64,000 nt of DNA from Lampris incognitus. Lineage: Eukaryota; Chordata; Actinopteri; Lampriformes; Lampridae. The position numbers and the translations under genes are program-made. Below, one piece after another: positions 11,501 through 24,520 of the stretch (its first letter is position 1; each line of letters opens with the position of its first letter). The notes beneath the pieces are model-generated. The model saw only the letters and a list, made by a program, of their open reading frames with translations. It made no database searches and was not told the origin of the DNA. The DNA lies in the NCBI RefSeq assembly GCF_029633865.1, contig NC_079216.1:19740019-19804018 (forward strand), read 5' to 3'.

Positions 11501-14500
11501 ATGCCCCGATAATTGGAGTATATCCTCCGGTCCCCCTTTTTAAATATGTAAATAACTCACATGTTGGGAAAAAAAACTCTGTTTCTCTCTGTATCCTATA
11601 ATGCCCTCTTCAGGCTACAACAATGACAGCCATGTCAGAGGCACAATGAGTGACAACATGTGTTTAATTATACTCACAATCAAGGCTTTACTTACTAATT
11701 GCAAGATCTTATTTTCTAACAGCACTGATAAATTGCATTTGCTTCTTATTTCTGTTATCTCCCCCTAATATTTTTTGCAGTGAAAGGGTAATTCCTGTAA
11801 ATGCATATTCAAGGAAACTGATGTACAAAAAAAGTTTTACCTGCCCAATCCCCCCTCTCATTTGTGCAAAATGCTCGTTTCATCCTCGTCCTTATAGTAA
11901 TCTTAGCAGTCACTTTTCAGTGCCAAAAGCAAGGTTTGCACTGGGGTAAAACGTAGGTAGATCTGGCCATTAATGTTTCCAGTAAATCCAGTGAGTTGTT
12001 CAGAATGTCTCTCTTGCATGAATTACCATCTTTTCCCTGTATCATGTTGCTGTATTTTATTGATAAAGGTTGAATTTCATAAATTGCCAAAGGCTGAATT
12101 AGAGCGTATTCTGTTTTTGCAGCGTGCAGGTGTAACGTCCAAGGCTCTCTGGGACCTTCCTGCAGCAAACTCGGGGGGCTGTGCGAGTGCAAGCCCAACG
12201 TGATGGGCCGATGCTGCGATACCTGCGCTCCTCTTACGTTTGGCTTTGGACTGGATGGGTGCAAACGTATGTAGCTATTACCGGCATCATATATATATAT
12301 ATCAACATAATAAGAATTAATGTTCTCTAAATGAGCCAGCCCATGCTATTTAAAGGTCTCGCTGGTACACTCCCAGGTGTTAAGCAAGCTATGCTTTACT
12401 TAGTTTAACTAATCTTATTTTCGCTTTTCTTCATTTACTCTAGCCTGACATAGCTAAGCTCGGTTTTGTTTAATTCAGCTCAGCTCAGAAGAGAGAAAAC
12501 ACAGAAATACAGTCTGGGCAGTTCAGAGAAGACATCTAAAGAGACGTGAACAAGTGGAATTGGGTACAAAATAAAAACTAAATGACCACCAAACTCAGCC
12601 AGGTAAGAGACAGTGGAACAACAACAAAAAACATGGATCATAAGTGCAGGCTTTCTCTTCTCTGCTGTCTCCGTCCAGCGTGTGACTGTGACCCCCGCGG
12701 TTCAGTGTCAGAGCTCTGCGACCAGGTCAGGGGTCAGTGTCCGTGTCGTAGGGAGGTGGGGGGCCGCAGCTGTGACCGCTGCCAGCCAGGATACTGGGGG
12801 TTCCCTCTGTGTCGGCCCTGTGAGTGCAACGGTCTGGCCGAGCTGTGCGATCAGCAGACTGGAGCCTGTCTGAATTGCAGAGAGCACTCCACTGGAGCGA
12901 ACTGTGAGAGGTCAGGAACGTCTTTTGGATGTTGAAAAGAGGCCCTCTTTACCCTCTTCACTCCTCCATGATTTCACTTGTTTCTCTTCTCTGTGCTTCC
13001 CTATTCTCAGATCATTACGTTGACCACTATTAACAGGTTGTCTCTGTTAAATGGAACTGTTTCTTGTACTCCTCAGTGGTGGTTGGCTTGTTAACACGAT
13101 GATGTAGGAATCTGAGCATCGTTCACATTGACAAAAATTCAAAGTTCAATATTGTTCCAATAATAATTATTGCACTCTTTCTGAGCCCCTCTGAGTAAAA
13201 AAAATCAAAATAACAATGAAGTTGTCAGTATATCGACAATACCATTAAATCAACTTACAGTATTTTTTTATGTTATTATGAATTTAATGGTGACATTATC
13301 CACTGTAGAAGATTACAAACATCCTTCCATCAATTTCTGTAGCAGAATTTTTCACACAAAATAAGTTAAAAAAGTAAACAGAATTTCATCACCAAACTCT
13401 TATCAATTGCACTTCTGCCCAAAGTTGACCTACTCACAAAACGTGTTTTTTGACATATCTTCCTGACAGAGAAACAGAAAATTGAGGTCTAGGGTGTCTG
13501 GGTAGCGAGGTGGTCTATTCCGCTGCCTATCAACACGGGCATCGCTGATTCGAATCCCGGTGTTACCTCCGGCTTGGTTGGGCATCTCTACAGACACAAT
13601 TGTCTGTGTCTGCGGGTGGGAAGCCAGATGTGGGTATGTGTCCTGGTCACTGCGCTAGCGCCTCCTCTGGTCGGTCGATCGGTCGGGGCGCCTGTTCGAG
13701 GGGAGGGGGAACTGGGGGGATAGTGTGATCCTCCCACATGCTATGTCCCCCTGGTGAAACTCCTCACTGTCAGATGAAAAGAAGCAGCTGGCGACTCCAC
13801 ATGTATCGGAGGAGGCATGTGGTAGTCTGCAGCCCTCCCCGGATCAACAGAGGGGGGTGGAGCAGCAACCAGGACTGCTAAGGAGAGTGGAGTAATTGGC
13901 CAGATACAATTGGGGAGAAAAAGGAGAAAAAAGAGAGAAAATTGAGGTCAGAGCTATAATCTCAACAGCAGAGGTGATTAATTTACATTCTAAATACTTA
14001 TTTCATCCTTTTGAGTGGCCATCTGACCAGTATGTTGTTGTCGGTCTGGATAAATTCATCTGTGTGGACAACTGCTGTATGATATTCAACACACAACTAC
14101 AGCCTACACATCAACACACAGCCATAGCCTACATGTCTACAGACGGTAGTGACGCCTCCTCTTGCAAACTAACCAGCTGCACAAGCTATAATTTAAAACT
14201 ATAGTTCTTTGAAGAAGATAGTGAGGACGGTTGTGACAAAAGGCTGCGTTGTTTGATTCTCCAGGTGTTTGGAGGGTTATTTCGGCGATCCTGTCTCCAG
14301 AGAGCCTTGTGGGCCCTGCCTCTGTCCAGACACCCAGAGCAGCGGACGATTCTTCGCGAGTCTCTGCAGCAAGGACCATGAATCCAACAGTCCGACCTGC
14401 ATCTGCTTGAATGGACACACAGGTATGCAGCCTCCTCAGTCCCCGACTGATTTACAGGACGGGAATCAAATATCAGAAACAACCAATAATATAAAGTTTT

Positions 14501-17500
14501 AGTTTATGCACTATGAAGAAGGTTTTCAAACACCAGGAATTTAGCTCGGTACGATGGTGGATGCCGTCCAATGACTGCTGGGATAGGCTCCAGCATCCCC
14601 GCGACCCTGAGAGCAGGATAAGTGGTTTGGATAGTAGATGGATGGATGGATGGATGTTGGCTATAAAGACACAGAGGCATAAACACAACATTTTAAAAAT
14701 TTTAAAAAATTTTGAAGAACAGAGGGTATGCAACAATATCTGTTGCATGAATATCAGTTATAAAGATTAGGGCCAAGCTTTACCACCAGATCAGCATCGG
14801 TCATGGATGACATGACATGTCAAACAAGTCAGGAACCATGTGGGAGACTGGACCTTCTTGACGAAGGATGGTCTGTTTCTTTTGAGGGATTCAAGAGATG
14901 GATATTTACTTTGCACTCTGCACTATGGAAAAAACCCATAAAGGTTGAGTGATGTTTAGATCTGGTGACTGGCTGGGGCATCCGGGTGGCATGGCAGTCT
15001 ATTCCATTGCCTATCAACACAGGGCTCGCCAGTTCGAATCCCCGTGTTATCTCCGGCTTGGTCGGGCATCCCTACAGACACAACTGGCCGTGTCTGTGGG
15101 TGGGAAGCCGGATGTGGGTATGTGTCCTGGTCGCTGCACTAGCACCTCCTCTGCTCCTCTGGTCATTCGGGGGCACCTGTTCGGGGGGGGGGGGGGTAGC
15201 GTGATCCTCCCACACTCTACGTCCCCCTGGTGAAACTCCTCACTGTCAGGTGAAAAAAAGCGGCTGGCAACTCCACATGTATTGGAGGAGGCATGTGGTA
15301 GTCTGCAGCCCTCCCCGGGTCAGCAGAGGGGGTGTAGCAGTGACTGGGACAGCTTGGAAGAGTGGGGTAATTGGCCAAGTACAATTAGAGAGAAAAAGAG
15401 GGGGAAGGTGGGAGGGGGGGGCCAAAAAAAAAGTTGAAGTCCCTTCTCACATGGTTTTTCCATTGTTTTGTTTACCTTCTATGTTCCTGAACAGAACAGA
15501 TTTAGCAAAAAGCTGGTCCATTAGACGAGGTAAGACAGATCTGCTCCTAACTGAAAAATCCTGTGATTGATCAGCACATTAGTCAATGAATAGCGCTCCC
15601 ATTTGCTGTCAGTGTCCCGTCAAGACACTGAAAACCTCCCTGCTCCCTCTGTTGCTTTCAGTCAGAGCACTCTTTTACTACATAACGCATGCATATAAAA
15701 GAACTTTTTCAAAGGATGTCAAGTTTAATCAAATAAATTCAAAATTTCTGCATCACCTCAGTGCCATTTTGGTTGGAAAGCAAAAGATTCTTTAATTCAC
15801 TGACCGAAGACAAAAAGATGTCAAACAACAGAAGTTAACAGCAACATACCATACCGACAGTTGGAAGGTTATTGCACCCAAAATTGTTTCGCAAATGTCC
15901 ACAATGCAAGTCCACAGAAAACGTTTATATTACAATAATTATTACCACTGTTAGCACTAACTAGCAAGTTTTAGTGTTGCAAACACATTGGTGTGGGGAA
16001 CTGAAAACATGAGTAACACAACACAACACATGGGTCTGATCCTTGGTTTCAACAGAAGAAGAAAGACACTAACACAGAGGTCATGCACAATAACAGTCAA
16101 TAAGGCTAAATGTTTGTTTATGCAGATATAAGGGAAAGTTCACCGATGTTCAACCTCAGGTCCATTTATTAATCTTAAGGTTGACATCTCTGTAGCGTAC
16201 GCAAGACTTTTCAATGCTGTCTGCCACGCTGTAGCCCGCTATAGCAGCCTGTCTTACTTCTGACACCAGTGTCAATTTCGCTGTCAGAATCATTTGCATT
16301 GAAGCGGTTATAGTTTCAAAACACTAGACAGACCACGAGCACTTAGGGGAAATTCAGATGATTTGTGGCAAATACTGTCATAGTTCTGACTATAAACAAT
16401 GCCGACGGCGGCAATCCGGCGGTGTTATACCCATGACCTGCCGGGCAGTGTCCGGGAAACCAAAGTCATTGGGTTCCAGGGGCAGTATGGTTGCAAAGCT
16501 GAAACTTATTTGCCACTAATAATCCGCATGTCCAGTAAGTGCTAGTAGTCTGTCTAGTCTTTTGAAACTATAACCTGCGATAGGCCAGCAATCTACTCAG
16601 GGTGTCTCCAGCTGCCTTTGGTCCAATGCTTGGGACAACTCGAGCCCTCATGACCATAAATATGGGGTAAACATATAATCGATAATGACTCAATGTTCAT
16701 GCACTACTACTACTATTTTCAGCTGCTCCTGTTAGGGGTTGCCACGGCAGATCATCCATTTCCATCTCTTCCTGTCCTCTGCGTCTTCCTCTGTCATGCC
16801 AGCCACCTGCATGTCCTCCCTCACCACACCCATATACCTGCTCTTTGGCCTTCTTCTTTTCCTCTTCCCTAGCAGCTCCATTCTCAGCATCCTTCTCCCA
16901 ATATACCCAGCATCCCACCCAGTCGTAGTAGTTCATGCACTGCTTTTTAGTGCTAGCTCCTGTTGTCCTCGTATCATGTCAGTCATCAACAAGTTTCTCC
17001 ACAGATTTCACAAAAACAAATCCCTTACGTGGAAAATACATTAACTGGGGCTGCGATTATCTCAGGTCCTCAGTGTGACAGCTGCGCCCCTGGTTATTAC
17101 GGCAACCTGACGGTACCAGGAGCCCGCTGTGAGGAGTGTCCCTGTAGCAACAACATCGACCCGGATGACCGTGCATCGTGCAACAGCGTGACGGGAGAGT
17201 GTCTACGCTGCCTCCACAACACACAAGGACCCAACTGCCAAACCTGCAAGCCAGGCCACTACGGAGATGCCCTGGGTCAGGCCTGCAAAGGTGAAAATGA
17301 TGACATTAGCAGCCAGGAGGTTGGAGAAGTGGGCTTAGAACTGAAAGGTCACTGATTGGTGACCTTTGGTGGGCTCAGATATCTAGGTACCTCTTTCCCA
17401 CTCACATAGGCTGCGAATGGGCACTTGAACTTGAACTAGTCCCCCTCAACTAGCAAACTATGGTTATACTGGGCAGCTCCCGGTAGCCATGAATAGAAAA

Positions 17501-20500
17501 CTGGATTTAGTGAGTAGCTCCCAAGTGTGACTGTGTTCGAGAGCACTATTTCTGGACAAGAGTATGTTTGCTCAGAAATAATTTCCAGGAAAGTAAAGGG
17601 GGAAAATTATTTGTAAAAGTTATTTCCAATTCAGTTAATGAAATTAATTAAAATTTGAGTAAACATTTGTTTACTTGAATCAGTGAGTCAGTGATTTTTT
17701 TAAAACTTTTGCTAGTTTTTGTTAGTTTTCATGCTGCATGACCATATGTTAAATGTTCTCTTGACATAAAATTTTAGAAACCTGTGTGTGTGCATGCATG
17801 CGTGTGCATAGAAAACTGCAATTGCATTCCTACATCTCACTTCCCAGATGTCCACTCTGTCAACCAGTGCTTTTTTTCTACTTACTAAAACCAGAAATCA
17901 GAAATACCACAGAGTCACCTGACATTAGGCTGACAAAAGACTGGATCTGTTTCTCAGAATGCTCTTGTGACCGCCGAGGTACCGAGGTTGTTCAGTGTCC
18001 CCTGGGGAGTCCGTGTTTCTGTGATCCCAGGACGGGGCAGTGCCCGTGCAGGACCGGCGCCGTGGGCGTACTCTGCAACAAGTGCGATGATGGATACTGG
18101 AACATCGGTGGGGCGTCAGGGTGCCAGCCTTGCAACTGTGATCCCACCAACTCTCTCAACAATATATGTGATAAGGCAAGAGCTCCAGACTCTGCTGGGT
18201 AGAATAGTTTGCAGAGTGTGAATGGGTAAGATGGGTATTTCTGTTCAATGCTGTCAGTTTGGCTGGTACTCCAGATGGCGGCCATATTTAAATGATGCAG
18301 TATCATAGGCTATTCCAATGAAATTCAAACGGATGACCAATGACTGCTGGGATAGGCTCCAGCATCCCCATGACCCTGTGAGCAGGATAAACTGTTTGGA
18401 TGATGGATGGATGGATTGGATCTATTACTGTTGTGACTTACTAGGCATTGCAGAAATAGTTATTATGTTATAATCAAATATATCGGTGACATATTTAGGT
18501 CAGAACAAAAACACATTAATGTGGTCCCAATTTCAGAGATCTATAACAATCCAGAATGAAGTTACCAAAATGAAGTTACTGGGGCGTCCGGGTAGCATAG
18601 TGGTCTATTCCGTTGCCTACCAACACGAGGATCGCCGATTCGAATCCCCGCGTTACCTCCAGCTTGGATGGGCGTCCCTACAGACACAATTGGCCGTTAC
18701 TGCAGGTGGGAAGCCGGATGTGGGTATGTTTCCTGGTCGCTGCACTAGTGCCACCTCTGGTCAGTTGGGGTGCCTGTTTGGGGGGGGGGGGCTGGGGAGA
18801 ATAGCGTGATCCTCCCACGCGCTACGTCTCCCTGACGAAACTCCTCACTGTCAGATGAAAAGAAGCAGCTGGTGTATCAGGAGGCGTGTGGTAGTTTGCA
18901 GCCCTCCCCGGATCGGCAGAGGGACTGGAGCAGCAACCGGGATGGCTTGGAAGAGTGGGGTCATTGGCCAAGTACAGTTGGGGAGAAAAAGGGGGGAAAA
19001 AGCTGTCTTCCCAGCTGATTGGTTCATTCCTTGGTAGGTCTGTGTGTTAAAATGGCAGACAGACTTGGTAAGGTTAAAACCAGGGAAGGGAGGAGTTGAA
19101 TATGATGTGGAAGGTTGATCTGGAAGTTTACAATGAAGATTTGAAAGTTTAAAACTAAGTTTTGAATTTCTTTTACTTGCAATCAGTGTTGCCAACTCTT
19201 TTACAATGAAAGTAGTTAGCACTAGCTCCAAAGCTCACCATATGATGTCATGTTCCATTTGCATATTGATGATGTCATCACAAATTCATTTGCATAAAGT
19301 TGTTTTTGGTTGCCGCGAGGGAGAGATAACCTTAAGCCATATAAAAGGCAGATAGAGAAATCTTTAGCCAAATAATCACAAACTCAAAACAGGGACATTG
19401 TATATTTGAAGTACAATCAATTGTGTGTACTTCAACAAAATGTAACCAGTCAACAAACACATTTCCAAAGTAAAATGTTTCCATCGGTAAGGAGGTTGAT
19501 TGGCAACATTTCATTGTAGTGCACACGATTAGTTGACCCTCCAATAGTTTCTGCCCAGGCTGGTTCAGGTTGTTTTGAGCTGTTCATTTGCTGTTAGCAT
19601 GTTGTCAGGAACCCCAGCATGCAAAGCTGCAAAGGCCAGATCTCATATTCTGTAAGGCATGTGTTAAGTCACTGCGAGGAGTATGTTGAAATTATGCAAA
19701 GCAATTTCAGAAACTCTGAAGTGGAAGTTTTGTAACACTGTGTATACTACACTGCAAATATTCTGAGTATTAATCCGTTATTACAGATATTTGATCTTAG
19801 TTTTAACATTTCACCTCTTGGTTTTAACCTTTTATGTCTTAGTTTTAACCTTACACAGTTTTGCTGTGATTTTAATCCCATACGGTTCCAAGAGCAATGC
19901 AAACATGAGGGAATCATGTTGTTCTCCCAGTTTAATTTCTATGGAAAAAACAAGTGTGTAGGTGTGACTGATTCTGTTTTCAAAAGAAGGAAATTGTTTT
20001 GTAAAGGACTGCAATGTACTGGGGTTTTTTTTCCACTCCTGATATCTGCTATCTGCGACATAATTAATACAAAGGATTGTGCATTTTAACAGGTAGGGTC
20101 TTAAGGTGGGTATGGGAAGGTAGATGACTGAGAAAAACACTGTTATGATTGACTCATTATCTGAGCTTACTTTTGATATTTTCATCATGGAACTAACTGA
20201 TCCCTGTATGTTTCCTCCAGGTGACTGGACAGTGCCGGTGTCGTCTGCAGTTTGGGGGAAGGCAGTGTGATGAATGTGGAGAAAACCACTTTGGAAATCC
20301 TGACCTCCGGTGTATCTGTAAGCTCAGCCCATTCATTCATTTGCTCAGAAGGTACACTAGTCTGTTTATTTCACGGGGTCTAAATTACTTAAATGAAGAA
20401 AAAGAACCCCAGTGTGTGACCACAGATAAGTAGACTCGCTAGCCCTTGGCTAACGGGTTTGGCTTTAGTCGACTGGTTAACGTTATCGCCTGTGGTGTGG

Positions 20501-23500
20501 GAGATCCGGGGTCGCATCCTGGCTGCGGCAGTTCTCGGACTGGGGACGCCCTTCCCGAAAGAAGGGGGCAGTGTAACATACACGAATAAGTAGACACATT
20601 GACCCTTGGCTAACGGGTCAGACCCTTTAGTCGACTGGTTAACGTTGTTGCCCGCGATGCGGGAGATCCTGATTCGCGTCCCGGCTATGGCGGTCCCGGG
20701 CTGCCCCCCCAAATTCGCTGCATTGATGTCAGAAGTGGGATGGCGAGACCATGAGGCCATCGGAAGGGCGTGCGCCCAGAGGCATGAGGGAGCTGATATG
20801 CTGAAGCGCGGGGACACGCTTCACAGTCTGAGAACTGCCGCAGCCAGGACGCGAACCCGGATCTCCCGCACCACGGGCGACAATGTTAACCAGTCGACTA
20901 AAGGGTCCGACCCGTTAGCCAAGGGCTAGCGAGTCTACTTATCCGTGGTCGTTACAATATATCAATATATACGTATATACAGTGCATCCGGAAAGTATTC
21001 ACACCCCTTCACTTTCCCCACATTTTGTTATGTTACAGCCTTATTCCAAAATGGATTAAATTCCTTTTTTTTCTCATCAATCTACACACAATACCCCATA
21101 ATGTCAAGCGAAAAAGGTTTTGTAGAAATGTTTGCAAATTTATTAAAAATAAAAAACTGAAATATTGCACGTACATAAGTATTCACACCCTTTACTCAGT
21201 ACTTGGTTGAGGCACTCTTGGCAGCGATTACAGCTCAAGTCTTCTTGGGTATGAAGCTACAAGCTTGGCACACCTATATTTGGGGTATTTCTCCCATTCT
21301 TCTCTGCAGATCCTCTCGAACTCTGTAAGGTTAGATGGGGAGCGTCGCTGCACAGCTATTTTCAGGTCTTTTCACAGATGTTCAATGGGGTTCAAGTCTT
21401 GGCTCTGGCTGGGCCACTCAAGGACATTCACAGACTTGTCCCGAAGCCACTCCTTCATTGTCTTGGCTGTGTACTAGGGTCGTTGTCGTGTTGAAAGGTA
21501 AACCTTCGCCCCAGTCTGAGGTCCTGAGCACTCTGGAGCAGGTTTTTATAAAGGATCTCTCTGTACTTTGCTCCATTCATCTTTCCCTCGATCCTGACTA
21601 GTCTCCCAGTTCCTGCCGCTGAAGAACATCCCCACAGCATGATGCTGCCACCACCATGCTTCACTGTAGGGATGGTATTAGCAAGGTGATGAGAGGTGCC
21701 TGGTTTCCTCCAGACGTGACGTTTGGCATTCAGGCCAAAGAGTTTAATCTTGGTTTCATCAGACCAGAGAATCTTGTTTCTCATGTCTGTGAATGTTCTC
21801 ATTCATCCAGGTCATGGTTATCCAAAGGAATTGAATCGAGTGCAACTGGACTTGGTATATATCCGTGAAGACGTTTCGCCTCTCATCCAAGAGGCTTCCT
21901 CAGTTCTTGCCTTTCTGACTAGACCAAGCTAGTCTGACTGGCTGGTGATGAAACTCAGATATTTATCCTCTTTGGAGTCATTATCAGAGCTATTGTTTCT
22001 CATGGTCTGAGAGTCCTCTAGGTGCTTTCTGGCAAACTCCAAGCAGGCTGTCATGTGCCTTTTACTGAGCAGAGGCTTCCGTCTGGCCACTCTACCATAA
22101 AGGCCTGATTGGTGAAGTGCTGCAGAGATGGTTGTCCTTCTGGAAGGTTCTCCCATCTCCACAGAGGAACGCTGGAGCTCTGTCAGAGTGACCATCAGGT
22201 TCTTGGTCACCTCCCTGACCAAGGCCCTTCTCCCCCGATTGCTCAGTTTGGCTGGGCGGCCAGCTCTAGGAAGAGTCCTGGTGGATCCAAACTTCTTCCA
22301 TTTATGAATGATGGGGACCACTGTGCTCTTCAAAGCTGTAGACATTTTTTTGTATCCTTCCCCAGATCTGTGCCTCGATACAATCCTGTCTCGGAGGTCC
22401 ACAGACAATTCCTTTGACTTCATGGCTTGGTTTCTGCTCTGACATGCGCTGTCAACAGTGGGACCTTATATATAGTAGACATGTGTGTGCCTTTCCAAAT
22501 CATGTCCAATCAATTGAATTTACTACGGGTGAACTCCAATCAAGATGTAGAAACATCTCAAGGATGATCAGTGGAAACAGGATGAACCTGAGCTCAATTT
22601 TGAGTGTCATAGCAAAGGGTGTGAATACTTCTGTACATGCAATATTTCAGTTTTTTATTTTTAATAAATTTGCAAAAGTTTCTACAAAACCTTTTCCACT
22701 TTGTCATTATGGGGTATTTTGTGTAGATTGATGAGGGAAAAAAAAGGAATTTAATCCATTTTGGAATAAGGCTGTAACATAACAAAATGTGGGGAAAGTG
22801 AAGGGGTGTGAATACTTTCCGGATGCACTGTATGTACACTACCGTTCAAAAGTTTGGGATCACCCAAACAATTTTGTGTTTTCCATGAAAAGTCACACTT
22901 ATTCACCACCATATGTTGTGAAATGAATAGAAAATAGAGTCAAGACATTGACAAGGTTAGAAATAATGATTTGTATTTGAAATAAGATTGTTTTTACATC
23001 AAACTTTGCTTTCGTCAAAGAATCCTCCATTTGCAGCAATTACAGCATTGCAGACCTTTGGCATTCTAGCTGTTAATTTGTTGAGGTAATCTGGAGAAAT
23101 TGCACCCCACGCTTCCAGAAGCAGCTCCCACAAGTTGGATTGGTTGGATGGGCACTTCTTGTGTACCATACGGTCAAGCTGCTCCCACAACAGCTCAATG
23201 GGGTTCAGATCTGGTGACTGCGCTGGCCACTCCATTACCGATAGAATACCAGCTGCCTGCTTCTGCTCTAAATAGTTCTTGCACAATTTGGAGGTGTGTT
23301 TAGGGTCATTGTCCTGTTGTAGGATGAAATTGGCTCCAATCAAGCGCTGTCCACTGGGTATGGCATGGCGTTGCAAAATGGAGTGATAGCCTTCCTTATT
23401 CAGAATCCCTTTTACCCTGTACAAATCTCCCACCTTACCAGCACCAAAGCAACCCCAGACCATCACATTACCTCCACCATGCTTAACAGATGGCGTCAGG

Positions 23501-24457
23501 CATTCTTCCAGCATCTTTCATTTGTTCTGCGTCTCACAAACGTTCTTCTTTGTGATCCAAACACCTCAAACTTGGATTCATCCGTCCACAACACTTTTTT
23601 CCAGTCTTCCTCTGTCCAATGTCTGTGTTCTTTTGCCCATCTTAATCTTTTTCTTTTATTGGTCAGTCTCAGATATGGCTTTTTCTTTGCCACTCTGCCC
23701 TGAAGCCCAGAATCCCGCAGCCGCCTCTTCACTGTAGATGTTGACACTGGTGTTTTGCGGGTACTATTTAATGAAGATGCCAGTTGGGGACCTGTGAGGC
23801 GTCTGTTTCTCAAACTAGAGACTCTAATGTACTTATCTTCTTGCTCAGTTGTGCAACGCGGCCTCCCACTTCTTTTTCTACTCTGGTTAGAGCCTGTTTG
23901 TGCTGTCCTCTGAAGGGAGTAGTACACACCGGTGTAGGAAATCTTCAATTTCTTAGCAATTTCTCGCATGGAATAGCCTTCATTTCTAAGAACAAGAATA
24001 GACTGTCGAGTTTCAGATGAAAGTTCTCTTTTTCTGGCCATTTTGAGCGTTTAATTGACCCCACAAATGTGATGCTCCAGAAACTCAATCTGCTCAAAGG
24101 AAGGTCAGTTTTGTAGCTTCTGTAACGAGCTAAACTGTTTTCAGATGTGTGAACATGATTGCACAAGGGTTTTCTAATCCTCAATTAGCCTTCTGAGCCA
24201 ATGAGCAAACACATTGTACCATTAGAACACTGGAGTGATAGTTGCTTGAAATGGGCCTCTATACACCTATGTAGATATTGCACCAAAAACCAGACATTTG
24301 CAGCTAGAATAGTCATTTACCACATTAGCAATGTATAGAGTGTATTTCTTTAAAGTTAAGACTAGTTTAAAGTTATCTTCATTGAACAGTACAGTGCTTT
24401 TCCTTCAAAAATATGGACATTTCAATGTGATCCCAAACTTTTGAACGGTAGTGTATA

Positions 24458-24520
<63 letters not shown>

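Noticed and set aside
20980..24453. Naming the Tc1 elements as Sleeping Beauty or another named transposon
   Set aside because: The terminal sequences do not match Sleeping Beauty as I know it, and I could not confirm another name without a search.
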